A DNA stretch of 64,000 nucleotides. Source: Tachinus rufipes. Taxonomy: Eukaryota > Arthropoda > Insecta > Coleoptera > Staphylinidae. The stretch's first letter is position 1. Each line of letters begins with the position of its first letter. The stretch lies in NCBI GenBank assembly GCA_963932245.1, contig OZ010749.1:38140004-38204003 (forward strand), given 5' to 3'. The position numbers were made by a program, and so were the translations under genes. The notes below the pieces were generated by a model. That model saw only the letters and a program-made list of their open reading frames with translations. It was not told the origin of the DNA and made no database searches. Of this stretch, positions 1-13,503 are shown one piece after another.

Positions 1-631
1 AATTTCACCATGTTATTATGTTTTTATGATTGCAAATTATTTTAATTATGGACAATAATAGTATAAAATTTTATTTATAACCTAACCTATTATTACCTAA
101 TTTACATATCTAAAAACAATATAGAAGGTAAAAAAAACCCAAATTTTACGTAATATTATTTACTAGCAGCAAATGATTTTTTTAATAATATTTTCTGTTT
201 TATATCTGATCTTTTTGTTTTAGTTATTGTTCTTTTTGTGATTGAAAGTGCTTTAAATAATAATTTTAGTTAATATAGATTTTTTCAAATATGCACGGAT
301 GAAATAATTTACTGTTTTACCAATTAATATTGTTTTGCTCGTATTTTGCTTCGTAAAGTGATGCTTTTGGAAAATTCTTCGGGAGGAAAAATTCTTTGCA
401 ACTTGCTAAAAAAATCATAACAATTTTTGGTTTTTTATTTTGTTTAATTTGAAAATAATAATGTATTCATTTATTGGTCACAAACTAAAAAATAAATTAC
501 ATAGTGACTAAAACGTTCTGGATCAGGTCAATAGATCAAAGAGTGATTTATTGAACTACTCTTCCAATTAATCAAAAACATTTTGGTTTTTTTATAAAAC
601 TATTAAATTAAAGTTTTTTTTAATTGTAAAT
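1..631. other. AT-rich non-coding stretch, nothing recognised
   Basis: No open frame of note on either strand and no recognisable repeat ends. It directly precedes the inverted repeat of the mariner-type relic. Confidence 0.5.
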
Positions 632-1854
632 GGTGTTTTTTAGAGACGGCAAACTTTAAATTGGCAACACTCTTATCTGTGACGGCTGATAGTTTGCGGT
701 TGTTATTTAGTTTGGTTTGGCAATTTATCATAAACAAACTCACGCCAGAGCTACGTTTGCAAACTGTTTAAATTTATTTTGAAAAACATGGTTTAGTTCA
801 AGAAACTTATCGGGCATTACGTGCATTGTATGGTGCTCATAATCAGAGTAATCAATTCGAGAAACTGTGCATTGTTTTTGCAATACGTATAATCTAAACA
901 ATAGTCAGTATCCAGTACGATGTACAGTGCGCACACAAAAAGCAATTGATAGCGTAGTGTTAATGATGATTTAAATGTGTCAATTTGTCATCGTGCTCAA
1001 CAGTTATACTTGTGTTTATCTACTGTATGAAAAATTTTGCAAAAAAATCTTTACGAGCTTACAAGATTCAAGATGTACAAAAATTGAAGCCGCACGATCA
1101 TCGTTTGCGCCGTACATTTGGTAAATGGGCCGAGAAAAACTTTGCTATTAATCCCCAATTTTATTTGAAAACTTTGTTTAGTGATGAAGCACATTTTTGG
1201 TTAAATAGCTATGTCAACAAACAAAATTGTCGCATTTAGAGCAAAAATAATCCACAAGTCATTGCCAAAACACCATTACAAGAAAAATTACCGTTTGGCG
1301 CGCTTTATGGGTCTGTGGAATCATTGGTACATATGTCTTTAAAAATGGTGATAGTTGAAACATTACAGTAAACGGTGAGCGGTACAAAGACATGATTGTC
1401 AACTTTTTTGTGCCTCAAATGTTGCAGACATGTGGTTTCAGCAGCGCGCAATAAAATTAATTTAATGAAAGAAAAATTTAACGAACAATTAATTTTACAA
1501 AATAAACTTGTTAACTGGCCATCTCGTTTGTGCAATTTGACGCCATTAGATTATTTTTTCTGGGGAAATGTAAAGTCCCATATCTACACCGATAAACCAG
1601 AAACAATTGAGCACTTAGAAGCCAACATTTGACGCATTATTACCGAAATACAGCCTGAATTACTGCAAACAGTGTGTAAAAATTGGACCAGATTACGCCA
1701 TGTACTCTTTAGCCACGGCGGTCACATGCCCGAAATAATATTCAAACATTAATTCCATAAAATTAACATGTTAAATAAAGCCAATTTAATAAATTTTAAA
1801 AACAATGTGTTGTGTTTTATTTCAATTTAAAGTTTTAGGCCTCTAAAAAACACC
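632..1854 (+). mobile_element. Tc1/mariner-superfamily transposon, degraded copy
   Basis: The left end reads GGTGTTTTTTAGAGACGG and the right end (1823-1854) is its imperfect reverse complement, so the copy has inverted repeats of about 30 bp in an element of about 1.2 kb. The interior holds a broken transposase in + orientation. The same transposase family occurs at 36328-37538 on the other strand. The copy is clearly old, with frameshifts and stops. Confidence 0.75.
731..1752 (+). pseudogene. Mariner-type transposase, broken
   Basis: A DDE transposase that would cut and paste the surrounding element. Recognisable pieces in order are an N-terminal helix-turn-helix remnant (about 745-860, with no ATG left where the start should be), the segment LKPHDHRLRRTFGKWAEKN with the first catalytic aspartate in FSDEAHF (about 1180-1200), YVNKQNCRI, and a C-terminal stretch with LTPLDYFFWGNVKSHIY (about 1535-1590) carrying the third acidic residue. 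The region with the second aspartate (W-F-Q-Q-D-G in relatives) is missing, and several frameshifts and an in-frame TAG near 1237 interrupt it. The copy cannot make transposase. Family placement is from recalled insect relatives. Confidence 0.75.
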
Positions 1855-2199
1855 TTTTACTTTCCTCGTAGGCAAAAAATAGTTGTAAATCGGCCAAAAA
1901 ATCAGATGATGCTAGATTGTTCTATATACTTTTTTAAGTTAAAAAGTTTTTAATGTTTATGTAGATATAGTGCAGTGGCGTAGTTAGGATGTATGGGTTT
2001 TACAGCAGTATATTGAAAAAGACTTTTTTACGGTTTTGAATAAAAGTGTATACAATCCGCTCATAATTATTTAATTAAAATCTTAAAAATATTTTAGGAA
2101 AAAGTAAAATCTGGTCATAAATTGTTGAAAACTGTAAAACTCTATTGATAAAATGTAAAAAAAATAAAACCAAATTATTGAAAGAAAGCACCAAAGTTC
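1855..2199. other. Non-coding, with a short copy of an A-rich degenerate repeat
   Basis: About 2070-2195 contains phrases such as AAAATCTGGTCATAAATTG and GAAAGCAC that recur in the repeat tract at 6550-7070. Nothing else is recognised. Confidence 0.4.
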
Positions 2200-2640
2200 A
2201 TCTATTTTTTTGGTTTGTTTTTTGTTATCCATTGTTAGATATAAGCTTTTTCTAAATATTTTTATGTTTTCCTGTATAGTGCTTATCTTAACTATTGTTT
2301 TCCGGTTACTTTTTTAATGTCGTCTTTCTATTTTGTTTTGCAACGTGTCCAGCTCATTTTTATTTTGACTTGCAATACGCCCTATGGTGTCTGTAATGTT
2401 TGATTTTTTTTAAATTTCAGTGCTTTTAATTTGATTTTTTAGAAATATTCTCAGCATGGCATTTTCTATAGATCTTTGTGTTAATTATAACTTATTTTAC
2501 TTTTTGATTGTTATTGTTTCTTTTCTAAGGTCTTGGAAATTCTTTATCTTTATGTATAAATCTTAACTTGCCAAAGACGGTTCTCGCTAATTGTATTCAA
2601 TGGGCTACTTTTGCGTTTTGGTTTTCTTTGCTAAGTTTAA

Positions 2641-3125
2641 TTGTGTGGTCAATATAGTTTATAACATTTTCTATTGTTGTATTGTTTTTGACAATGTTGT
2701 TTGGGTCGTTACTCATTACTTTTGTCTTATATAAATTTACTTTTAAACCTACTAGTCGTATTTTTTATTTAGTTTTTAGTTTTAAACACATTTTAAAGGT
2801 CTGTGTGACAGTGTTTTGGCAACATTGTGTTCTTTTGCTTGACTCCTTTCTTTTTTTAGCGCTATTTTGTCCACTACTAGTTTAGTTGTGTGGCCAAGAT
2901 AGTTTATAACATTTTCTATTGTTGTATTATCTATGACGATGTTATTTGAGTGGTTACTTATTACTTTTGTCTTATATAAGTTCTTTTAAACCTACTAGTC
3001 GTAATTTTTTATTAAGTTTTTAGTTTTAAACTTATTTTTAAAAGTCAGTGTGACAGTGTTTTGGCAACATTGTATTTTTTTGATGTTTTATTTTTTTTCT
3101 TTAGCTTTATTTTGTCTACTACTGA
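2641..3125. repeat. 245-bp tandem duplication
   Basis: GTGTGGTCAATATAGTTTAT at about 2643 recurs as GTGTGGCCAAGATAGTTTAT at about 2888, and the following sequence stays parallel for about 240 bp (both copies end in TTTTGGCAACATTGT). Two diverged tandem units lie in the 3' part of the minus-strand LINE. Confidence 0.8.
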
Positions 3126-4880
3126 ACGTAGGCCTCTCTTAGTTTTTAACATTCCTTTCGATTTTTGGCAATCATGTACCACTTTCTTCCGGCTACTTTG
3201 CAAATGTCATCTTTCCATTGTTTGTTGCTGTCTTCGTCCAGCGGTCGGTGTCTTGCCTAGCTGCATTTCAAGCGTGCAGCACGCGTCATTATGTCTTCTA
3301 CTTTGGTTCTCTTACGTACTTCTGCGTTTTGTATCCGGTATTTTAGGCTCACTCCCAGCATTGCCCGTTCTACTGCTTGTTGGGTGGTTTTAAGTCTTTC
3401 TGCACTTTTTGTTGTTACCGTCATTGTGTCTAAGCCGTATGTCATGACAAGAAGGATACACATGTTAAAGACTTTTCACTTCAGGCAAATTGGTACGTCA
3501 GGATTTTTAAAAATAAATTTAAGTATTGTATACACTGCGCATGTCATCCTTATGCGTAGTGTTATCTCTGCTTGTTTGTTTGTCTTTTCTTAGTTTTATA
3601 GCATAGCCTAAGTAAATGTGTTTGTTTACCGTTTTTATTATTTGGTTTTTGAGCATTATGATATTTTCGGCTTATTATTTTTGTTTTATCAAGATTTGTT
3701 TTGACGCAATATTTAATTCTGCTATCATTGTTCTTAACTCGTCCAGGTTGTTGCTTATTAATACAATATCATTGGCAAATCGTAGATTGTTTCTACCGTC
3801 AATATTTACTCCCTTAGATTCCCAGTGCAGTTTTTTAAACACGTTTTTAAAAACTAGCGTAAATAATTTGGGGAGATAGTGTCACCTTCTTGGACTCCCT
3901 TTTGTATTGCTATTTTATCTGTAATGGTGTCTTTATCTAACTTGATTTGGAAGTAGCATTTTATAATATTTTTATATATATATATATTTTTAAGAAGGTT
4001 TGTATACCTGAAGTCTATTCTAGCATTGTCCATTCCATTGAAGATTATTGATAGTTCTATACGTCAAACGCCTTATGATAGTTAACAAATGCCAAATGAA
4101 GGAGAAAGTTATATTCTGTACTTTTTTCGATAAGCGTGCGAATAGTTTGAATGTAGTCTGTAGTAACGTAGCCTTTTCAAAAACCAGCTTGTTCAGGTGG
4201 CTGGTAAAAGGCTAGTTTGTTTGTTAGTTTGGTTATAATAATATTAGTTAACAATTTGTAAGAGTTTGATAAAAGGTTTATCGGCTTATAGTTTTTTAAG
4301 TTGTTGTTTTTTCCTTTTTTATTTAGTAACATTACATGCGCGTTTTGCCAGCTTGTTGGAATTTCGGCATTTTGGAGACATTTATTTAGTAAGATGTTTT
4401 TGGCTTGGAGTAGAGCGTTACCTCCTAGTTTTAACATATTGCTCGTAAAGTTGTCTTTGCCCGGTGCTTGTCTAGTTTTTATTTGTTTTAGAGCTTATTT
4501 GATTTCTTCAATGTGTATTTCAGGTATATTTTTGGAATTTACATTCATAATTGTTGTAGAGTTGTTTTACAGGATCTGTTTTGATGTGTAGAGGTTCTGT
4601 GTAAAAATTATGAATAGTGTTAGTTATACTGGTTTTCTTTTGTTTTACTATGCTATCTTTATTGTTCATTTATATTATTTTTGTTTTCCCATTTGTTTGC
4701 AAATTTTATGTTTTTATTATTTTTGTCGATTTCTATTATCTTATTAGTAATTTTTAACATCTTTACGGATATTTTACTTATTGTCTTGTTTAGTTCTTTA
4801 TATTTGTCTATCCATTTTTTTTGTTGATTTATCATTTGTAAGGTTTGCAATTTCTAAGGTTGCAATTTGTTTTTGTTGTT

Positions 4881-4906
4881 CTATTTTCTTTCTTTCTTTC
4901 TTTCTC
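4881..4906. repeat. (TTTC)n microsatellite
   Basis: A short run of TTTC units. No function is implied. Confidence 0.7.
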
Positions 4907-5640
4907 AATATTGATATTTATTTTGGCTCTCACCAGCTTGTGGTCGCTTGCAGTATAAAATTTGTTAAAGACCGTTACGTCAGTTACTATATGTTTTCAA
5001 TTTAAGATAATGTAGTTTATTTGGTTTTTTGACTTTAAATCTGGGCTTGGTTTCTTGAAAAAGGTATTCATACATAACGGGTTTTTGATCTGTATATAAT
5101 TTGAAACTGCTTCCTCTCTAGCATTTCCTGTGCTAAATCCAAAATTTCCTAGACTTTTTGTGTTGTAGTTTTGCGTTTTGCCAATTTTAGAGTTTAATTC
5201 TCCGATAATAAGCAAGAAGTATAATTTTGCCTCTGATCTAGCCGTAGTGATGTCCTCGTAAAGTTGCTCGACTTCTGTGTCATCAGATGTGCTTGCAGAA
5301 GCATAGACCTGTATTAAGGCTGTATTTGTTGTATAGTTTAAGAACGACATATATGACTCTTTTTGATAAGTTTTTCATTTTTGTGACAAGGTGTTTCAGT
5401 TTTTTGTTAATGATGATTGCAACTTCTCCGTGATGTGAGTTAGTCTCCGAGTTGTATTGTTATAGTACGTGTTCTAATTAAAGTAAGCACTGTACATTTT
5501 TCTCTTGGTAGATTTGTTTTGCACAGTTTTAGTATGTCCCATTTTATGTTCTTATAGTTCCGTTAGCCGCTATGTCAATTTTATTGTTCTTATATTGTAC
5601 AATGTGTAACTTGATCAACTTTTAGAATCCGAGAGGCAGA

Positions 5641-6009
5641 CTGACTTGTTAGTGTGGGATTCAGAGACATTGCTCTTGCCTACCTAGGGATGTATATTTA
5701 TAGTTGATATAGTCATAATTATAATAATAATAATATAAGAGGGTTTGGCATATATAAAACGCAAGTTTTGTTTTCAGTTGCCCATTTTGGGAACGGACGC
5801 TGTTTGTAGCCGCTCATTCTGAGCACAGACGCACAATTTTGTCTACAGCTGCCCAATTTAAGTCAGACGCTGTCAAAGTGTCAGTTTTTGTTTTACTCCG
5901 GGTATTTTATTTCCCCGGTTCACTTTGACAAACCGGCAAGATTTCCCGATTCCTACCGGACGCACTCATAGAAGAACTGGCAAACCTCAAAGAGACTTTC
6001 TTACTAAAA
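5641..6009. other. Unassigned intermediate-GC segment between two LINE pieces
   Basis: It contains three related phrases, AGTTGCCCATTTTGGGAACGG, AGCCGCTCATTCTGAGCACAG and AGCTGCCCAATTTAAGTCAG, spaced about 40 bp apart between 5778 and 5872. They look like a short diverged tandem repeat. No coding potential was seen. It may be the 5' leader of a LINE. Confidence 0.35.
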
Positions 6010-6560
6010 GATATTTTTATATAGAAGGTGGTTAATAGTTTTTGAATATCTCAAATCAATTCTGACATTGTCTTTTGCAAAAAAAAACATATGTTGATGC
6101 TGTCAAAAGCTTTGTGGTAATCTACAAATGCCAGATGTAGTGCGTAAAAACTTGCCTGCTCAGCTGGCTAATTTTCGTAAAAAAATTATATAGCATTGAT
6201 AGAAAGCTTATGGGTCAATAAATCTCTATGTTAGTAGTGTCTTTTTTCTTGTGTATTTTACTTTCTGTTAGATATTTATTTAGTAGTATTATATGTGTCT
6301 TTTTGAGTGCTTCCACCCAGATTTAATATTTTGGTTGTTATTTGGTTATTCCGGGCGCTTTTCTATTTTTTATTTTGCCAAATGCATGTTTGATTTATGG
6401 CGCTGTGATTTCTAATATGTTTTCTGAACCTGTGGTTCTGGATGTTGTGGTTAGATATTGTCAAAGTGTACAGATTTTCATAAAATGTGGTAATAGCTAA
6501 TGCAACTTTTGTTTTATTAGATACAATATTTCCTTGTTGGTTTCTTATTTTGAAAATGTT
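6010..6560 (-). mobile_element. RTE-like LINE fragment (reverse transcriptase)
   Basis: Minus-strand translation near 6130-6080 gives LAFVDYHKAFDSIN, the reverse transcriptase motif around the first catalytic aspartate, and near 6170 gives the PAEQASF remnant. It is a second, shorter relic of the family at 2200-5640, with multiple stops. Confidence 0.65.
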
Positions 6561-7070
6561 ATGATATGATAAATTTGGAAAATCCGGATATAAAATATTA
6601 AAATATTGTTAGAAGTACTAACATTTTAGTAATAACTGTTAGAAAGATTATTATATTTATAAAAAATTAAAAATAACAAAATCTGGCTATAAAATATTAA
6701 AAAATGCAAAAATTTATTCATAGAATGTCTAAAATAGCAAAATCTGACAACATATAAAAACATTGATTTAAAAATTAAAATACATAAAACGTTAAAAAAT
6801 GCAAAATTAATTTTATTTATGAAAAGTCATAAATAGTAAAATATTACCATATTAATAAAAAATCTTGCTAATACTGGTTAAAAACTGCCAAACTAATTTC
6901 ATTGATAGTCAAAAACAGAAAAATCCGGCAATGAAATTTTAAACAATTGTCTGAAAGCACTAAAATCTGATACACTTTTAAAAAGTGCAAAATTTTTTAT
7001 AAAATTTTACAAATAGCAAAATTCAGCTTTTAAATATAAAAATATTGTTAAAATAAACCAAAATCTAGTT
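6550..7070. repeat. Degenerate A-rich repeat tract
   Basis: The phrase (A)GCAAAATCTGG followed by ATAAAATATTAAAAA recurs with variation near 6573, 6672, 6737, 6912, 6960, 7015 and 7060. Spacing is irregular (roughly 45-100 bp). A related short stretch is at 2070-2195. It reads as a decayed tandem repeat of unknown origin. Confidence 0.5.
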
Positions 7071-9069
7071 GAGAGAACGCTGTATGCGTGTGAGCCTTTC
7101 CGTATTGCAGACCCTTGCTGATACTTTTGTTTGAATGCTCTTACAAAATCCCTGAAAATTTGTTAAAGTAAAATTATTTAAAAGTGTATTAATATGTATA
7201 CCAGTTTTTGCGTGTCTGTTAAAATACTACGTTTTAGCGACTAAATAATGTTTAAATATTACCCTCAAGGTAGCTCAGTCTTACATAATTTATTATTAAT
7301 ACTAGCAAATGCTCTTGATTTTGGCACCATAAAATTAAAACACCATTGACATTCTCTACAAGCAACAAAGACGTTTCAGTTAGAAACCCCACAAAAGATG
7401 TAATATTTTTATATTTGCTATGCGAAAATTACCTACGGCATCATTTGCGTACATTTGTAAACACTTGTAACACCGAGCAGCATCAGGTGTCTTTTGGTTA
7501 AGTGCTTGTCATCTTATTTTAAGCGGTATTTTTAAACATTTTCAAACAGTAAGGATATTTTTGTAACTTTTGACTTAAAAATCTATACTAAGGTAATTAC
7601 TATTTCTTCCCGAACACGGGGTAGATTGAACTTATTTGACACCAATACAATTTTTTTGCTAAACAGCAACTTATTCATATTATTTTGATAAAATTACTAT
7701 TAGTTAATATTAAAATATTCTTGACTAATTTATAAAAAAATAATTTTATTTGGTTCTAAATATCTTAAAAATCATTCATATTATAAAACTTCATTATGTG
7801 TTTGTTGTATTCATTATGCCGTCAATTTGTTAATATTCTATAAAAGTTAGTTTTTGATGTCAGAAAAAATTTAAAAAGTGTCCACTTTAAAACCAATCGT
7901 GCAAAATATGATATTTTGTACGTTTGGTAAGTAAAATAACAAAATTTGATTGATACAGCATTAATTTTTGTCAATCAAATGTAACTTACAGAGGAAGAAT
8001 AGTTGCGCTGCTATAAAGGTTTGCAGAATCAAACTTAGAAAAAAAACAACTAATTAAAATTGAATAAATTTTTTACACATTATAGAAGAAAGTCCAATCT
8101 GTGCCCTCAAACTTGCAAAAAATGCAATAAGTTGTTTCTCCGCAATGTGTTGTTTTTAAAGTTTTTTTTGATGCTTCATTAATTTTTTACTTGTTAAATA
8201 TAACTGCAAATTTTTAACCTAATGGATGAAGGCGTAGAATATTGTATGTAGTTTAACATGTAAAATAAATGATGACTAAAATTTTATCGTTTGGATATTA
8301 AGTTGATTGGCGTTTTACTCCGTAAGAACCAATGTAAATTTAAAATCGGCGCTGTACGTGTCAATATCTTTCTACAGGCAACTAAACCCGGCCATTCACT
8401 AGCGTTACGTACGTTTGATTATTAAAAAAATATGTAAAACCAAATAAATTGTAAAATATTTAGCATACCAAATAATACACAGCCGTTAATTGGATTTATG
8501 GCTTTTTTTAGATCAAGTGTCATGCTCTAACAAAATTGTCCCGTGCCGTAATATGTTGATTGTAAGCAAACAATTTGCAATCGGTTTATACAGTAAATAA
8601 TTTTATGTCAAAAACAAAATATTTATTAGATGATTGCTGTATGCGTATAGTAAACCGCCTGTAGTGCAGAAAATTATTGAATGAGATGTGTACTTAGAGC
8701 TAAATTACAATGTATCAAGTTAAACCATAGAAAACTAGCAATCTTTTTTAGTAAAATGTTTTTTTGTTTAGTGCAAAGAACGCAACGGTTGACAGTATAG
8801 ATTTGCTTACAAGCATCGACTGTATTTAATTTCAAACGTAATTTGATACGGTCGTTAACTTTGCAAAGCAATATTGAATTATTAAAAAATCTAGTTAATT
8901 CATCTTTAATGTGTTTTGGATTCTAAATTAAACTGTAAAGCCTGTATAGTTGTGTTAAACTATTGTTGAACACTACAAAATCATAGTGTAGGTCTTTTTC
9001 TTATTATGTAACTTAGACTTTTTATAATGTTAAAGAACTGGACATTATGGTTGATAAAAACTTAAATAT
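7071..9069. other. AT-rich non-coding, nothing recognised
   Basis: Only short random frames on both strands, and no inverted repeat ends or known protein fragments. Confidence 0.45.
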
Positions 9070-9849
9070 TTGCAACTTTTTTATAAACTTTTTTATTTTT
9101 TTATGCTTGCCATGTCTAACTACTTTTTTTCAATACATATAGGAAAGCCGGGCATGTAAATAATATATGCTTGATTGTTTCGTCATTAATTTTGCATACT
9201 TTACATGTTGAGTTATTTTCAATTTCTAACATATGCATGTGTTCTCTAAGATGACAACGTCCTACCACAATGCGTGTAAGAGTATTGAGATATCTATGTA
9301 TTGCAAGTAAATACCAACTTTAAAGCTTTGGGATGTTTTTAAACCATTGGTGTAGAGTTATAAGAGTTTATCCTTAACTACGTTTTGCTCTTGTTCTTTC
9401 TTCATTTGTACGTTGAAATGTTTTTGAAATACTAAATAGATTACCATTGTGTTTGTTTGCACTTATAGGAAAGGTGTTTTTTAACAACCTCTTTTAGAAT
9501 CAAACAGTGTCTGCCGGTCTTCCCTAATGTGTAACAGTCTAGTTGCACTCAAGCGCAATGCTGCCGGTTTTGTTACCATCTCAACGTAGATCCTACGGGT
9601 TGGCAAGCACATTGCCTTTATGGCTGCAGTTGGTGTTGTTTGCATGACAACTGTTGTACTTAATACCATTTGTTGCAATTGATTAAATTGATTTGCAGGT
9701 TTGTTTGCTTAGTTCTTTTGGCCACCATACTAGTGTTCTGTAGATGAGCACAAGTCTTACGACACTGTGTATAGCTGTAGTACTATTTTGGGAACAGTTT
9801 TTTTTAATTTTACCAACAGCTTGTTTACATTGCTAAAACAATATATATA
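9070..9849 (-). mobile_element. R1-like LINE, C-terminal part (downstream of the fold-back insertion)
   Basis: Read on the minus strand: the post-RT segment SVVRLVLIYRTLVWWPKELS (about 9780-9700), then TTPTAAIKAMCLPTRRIYVE (about 9640-9570), then GRCHLREHMHML and a C-x2-C-x8-H-x4-C finger (about 9280-9150) that closes R1-type ORF2 proteins. The upstream part of the same protein continues at 13555-13860, so the 3.66 kb element between them is an insertion. Stops and frame changes make it a relic. Confidence 0.8.
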
Positions 9850-12800
9850 GGTAATTCCATTACTTTTCGACTAATTTGAAAAAGTCGACCTATTTGGTTT
9901 TGCTCAAATTTTCAGGGATCAAAATATGGATGAAAAAAATTAAATTTCCAAAATTTTGGACATTAGAATATTGCCTGTTCAAAATGACACACATTTGATG
10001 GTCAGAAATTTCACAATAAAACGTTCTTTTTAGCTTACTTTGTATCTCAATTTTTGGGCTTCTGGAAAAAGATAAAAAGGTCCACGATGGCTCAAATTAT
10101 TCCTAATTACATGTACTTTAAAACTCATATTTTTTTGTTTAATATTGTGGCAGTTATTTTAATATATTAAGCTTTAAATATTATTTTAAAATAATCTGTA
10201 AATTTAGCAAATTCGCAAAATTGCTTTCTTTAAACTGTTCTAACTTTGTCAAATCTTAACAAAATTTAATCCACGAGGTCTAGATTTCTTTTTGTTTAAT
10301 CTCTTTTTAAAGTGATCACACAAGACTTATAAAATCAATACGTATACACCACTATTTTGATGCAGGAAGTTGCACATGTTTTCGCGATCTTCAAAAACTT
10401 GTACTTTTCAGGTCCCAAAAAAGCGCTGTCACCCTATGTCGATTTTAGTCAAAATTTCAGTAAATACTCTTTAAAACATAAGAAAACAGGTTATTTATAT
10501 GAGAAATGGTATATCGGGCATTATCAAGAATTTTTTAATATTTAAAAATTGTCAAAATTGGTAAACCGCACATTTTTGTATCTCAATTTTTGGGCTTTTA
10601 GAAAAAGATAAGAAGGTCCACGATCAAAATATTCCTTATTTCATGTACTTTAAAACCCATATTTGTTTATTTGATGCTGGGGCAGTCATTTTGACATATC
10701 AAGCTTTAAACATTATTCCAAAAAAAAACGTAAATTTAGCAAATTTGCAAAATTATGATTTGTTTAATCTGTTCTAACTTTGTCAAATTTTAAAGAAATT
10801 TGATCCACAAGGTCTAGATTTCTTTGTGATCAATCTTTCTTTAAAGTGATCACACAAGACTTATAGAATCAATACATATTTACCACTATTTTAATGCAGG
10901 AAGTTGCACATGTTTTTGCAATCTTTAAAACTTGTAATTTTTAGGTCCCGAAAAAACGCTGTCACTCAATGTCGATTTTAGTCAAATTTTCAGTAAATAC
11001 TTTTTAGACAATAAGAAAAACGGTTCTTTATATAAAAAAATGGTATGTCGGGCATTATCAAGAAAATTTTTAATATTTAAAACTTGTCAAAATCACATAG
11101 TTCTTCAGAAAATCTAAATCACTTTATGTCTATCTTGCTTCGTTTTTGAGATAGTTAACAAATTCAAAATATTAAAAAAAAAATTATTTAGCAAAAAACA
11201 CAAACAAAAAAACATTACTTTAACAAGTATGCATTGATGCAAGCTTTTGATATTTGTCAAAACAGTTTTATTTAGTTCAGTTAGTAAAATTTGATAATAT
11301 TGCTGTTCAACCACTGAGAATACGCAAATATCATTTTTGTTTACAAATTTTGTAATGGTAATGCCTTAGCAATTAAGATTTTCGGGCAGAAAGCAACTTT
11401 CTTGACGCATTTTTTAGTGAAAATATTTATCCATTATATTATCAAAAGTACAACACCTACAAGTACGCGACGCAGCACAACAACATGCTTTTTCTCAATG
11501 GCTTCTTGATAATGCCCGATATACTATTTTTCATATAAATAACCTTTATTCTTGTAGTCTAAAGAGTATTTACTGAAATTTTGACTAAAATCGACATAGG
11601 GTGGCAGCGTATTTTTGGAACCTGAAAATTACAAGTTTTAAAGATTGCAAAAACATGTGCAACTTCCTGCATCAAAATAGTGGTGAAAATGAACTGATTT
11701 TATAAGTCTTGTTTGATTACTTTAAAAAAAGATTAAACACAAAAAATTTAGACCTCGTGGACCAAATTTCTTTAAGATTTGACAAAGTTAGAACTGTTTA
11801 AACAAAGCATAATTTTGCAATTTTGCAAAATTTACGGATTTTTTTAAAATAATGTTTAAAGTTTAATATATCAAAATGACTGCCTTAACAATATATATGC
11901 GAATATAAGTTTTAAAGTACATGTAATAAGGAATATTTTGTGCCATTGTGGACCTATCTACCCAAAAATTGAGATACCAAAATGTGCAGTTTGCCGATTT
12001 TGACAATTTTTAAATATTAAAAAATTCTTGATAATGCCCGATATACCATTTTTCATATAGATAACCTTTTTTTGTGTTTTGAAGAGTATTTACTGAAATT
12101 TTGACTAAAATTGACATAAGGTGACAGTGCTTTTTTAGGACCTAAAAATTATAAGTTTTGAAGATTGCAAAAACATGTGCAATAACAAAGTAAGTTTGAA
12201 TAAAAACAAATCAGCTAAACTTCTATTCACATTAAGAAGCAGTGAAGTTGAATTGAACAATAAAACAAAATTTCTAGGTTTACATTTTGATAATAAATTA
12301 GTATGGAAATACCAAGGAGACGAGCTTGCAAAAAGTTAAGTAGTAGTATCTTCTTACTACAAAATCTAAGTGAAGTAGTTTCGCCATCTGTTTTTCGAAC
12401 ATTTTATTTCTCTCTGTGTCATAGTCACCTATCGTACGGCATATTGGCTTGGGGTCACTAAAGTATTGTTGAACGGGTGTTTAAGTTACAAAAGCGTGCT
12501 GTAAGAATAGTATCCAACTTAGGATACTTAGACAACTGTAGACAGTCCTTTAAAGAACTTGGCATTCTTACACTGCTTAGTCTATATATATATACTGGAA
12601 TGCCTACTTTACCTAAAAAGAAACTCTGAACTATATACCAACCATTCAAAAATGCATGATTATGACACAAGAAATAAATCTAATGTGTATCCCAACTCAA
12701 TCCGATTGAACAGGTCGCGAAACTGCCAAACCTATTATGCATGCAGATTCTTTAACAATCTCCCGGCTAATTTAAAATCTTTACATATAAACCTATTTAA

Positions 12801-13503
12801 ATCAAGGATCAAAGTATTTTTATTACAAAATTCATTTTATAATTTCAACGAGTTCTTGAATTATAATTTTAATCTTATGTCTCTGTAAACTTTCACTCTT
12901 CTTATTTCATGTTTTCACTTTTTTGATTCATTTTAAAATGTTAGTGAAGTTTTAATAGTTGCTAGTTTGCATTTTTAACCTCTATGTACCTTTTGCTTTT
13001 TATATATGTACATTAAATTGTAGTTAGTGTTATTAACTCAAATTTTTGTAGATAGGTAATTTTAATGTAATTGTTATCTTATACGATTAAATCCTGCTAG
13101 TTTACTTTTAATTTTATTATATTTTATATACATTGTCTAATTTATGTTTTGTAGTATAATATGTAAACTTATATGTACCTGACGTGTGTAAAACTACATT
13201 GTTCCTGACACAAATAAATATTATCATTAATATATTAATAAAGAATTTTAGACTTTGTGGATCAAATTTTGTTAAGATTTGACAAAGTTAGAACGGTTTA
13301 AAAAAGCAAAATTTTGCGATTTTGCTAAATTTACGTTTTTTTTTTTTTAATAATGTTTGAAGTTTAATATATTAATATATATATCAAATGATTGCCATAA
13401 TTTTGAAAATTTTATTTGTTTCATCCATATTTTGATCCCTGAAAATTTGAGCAAAATCAAAGAAGTTGACTTTTTCAAATTGGTCGAAAAGTGATGGAAT
13501 TAC

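Larger units (their letters stand above)
2200..5640 (-). mobile_element. Non-LTR retrotransposon (RTE-like LINE), degraded
   Basis: Read on the minus strand it shows, in order: an AP-like endonuclease piece at about 5350-4997 (LIIGELNSKIGKTQ, matching the G-D-x-N-A-K region of relatives); the reverse transcriptase start at about 4437-4177 (NYKPINLLSNSYKLLTNII, ending PPEQAGF); a palm fragment near 4090 (LAFVN); a degenerate YADD box near 3775 (ANDIVLISNN); and the C-terminal region at 3463-3257 (QQAVERAMLGVSLKYRI, followed by a V-x-R-K-R-T-K-V run). The C-terminal signature (Q-x-A-x-E-R-x-M-L-G-x-S) is typical of the abundant insect RTE-type endonuclease/reverse-transcriptase elements. Many stops and shifts show it is dead. 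The clade is an inference. Confidence 0.8.
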
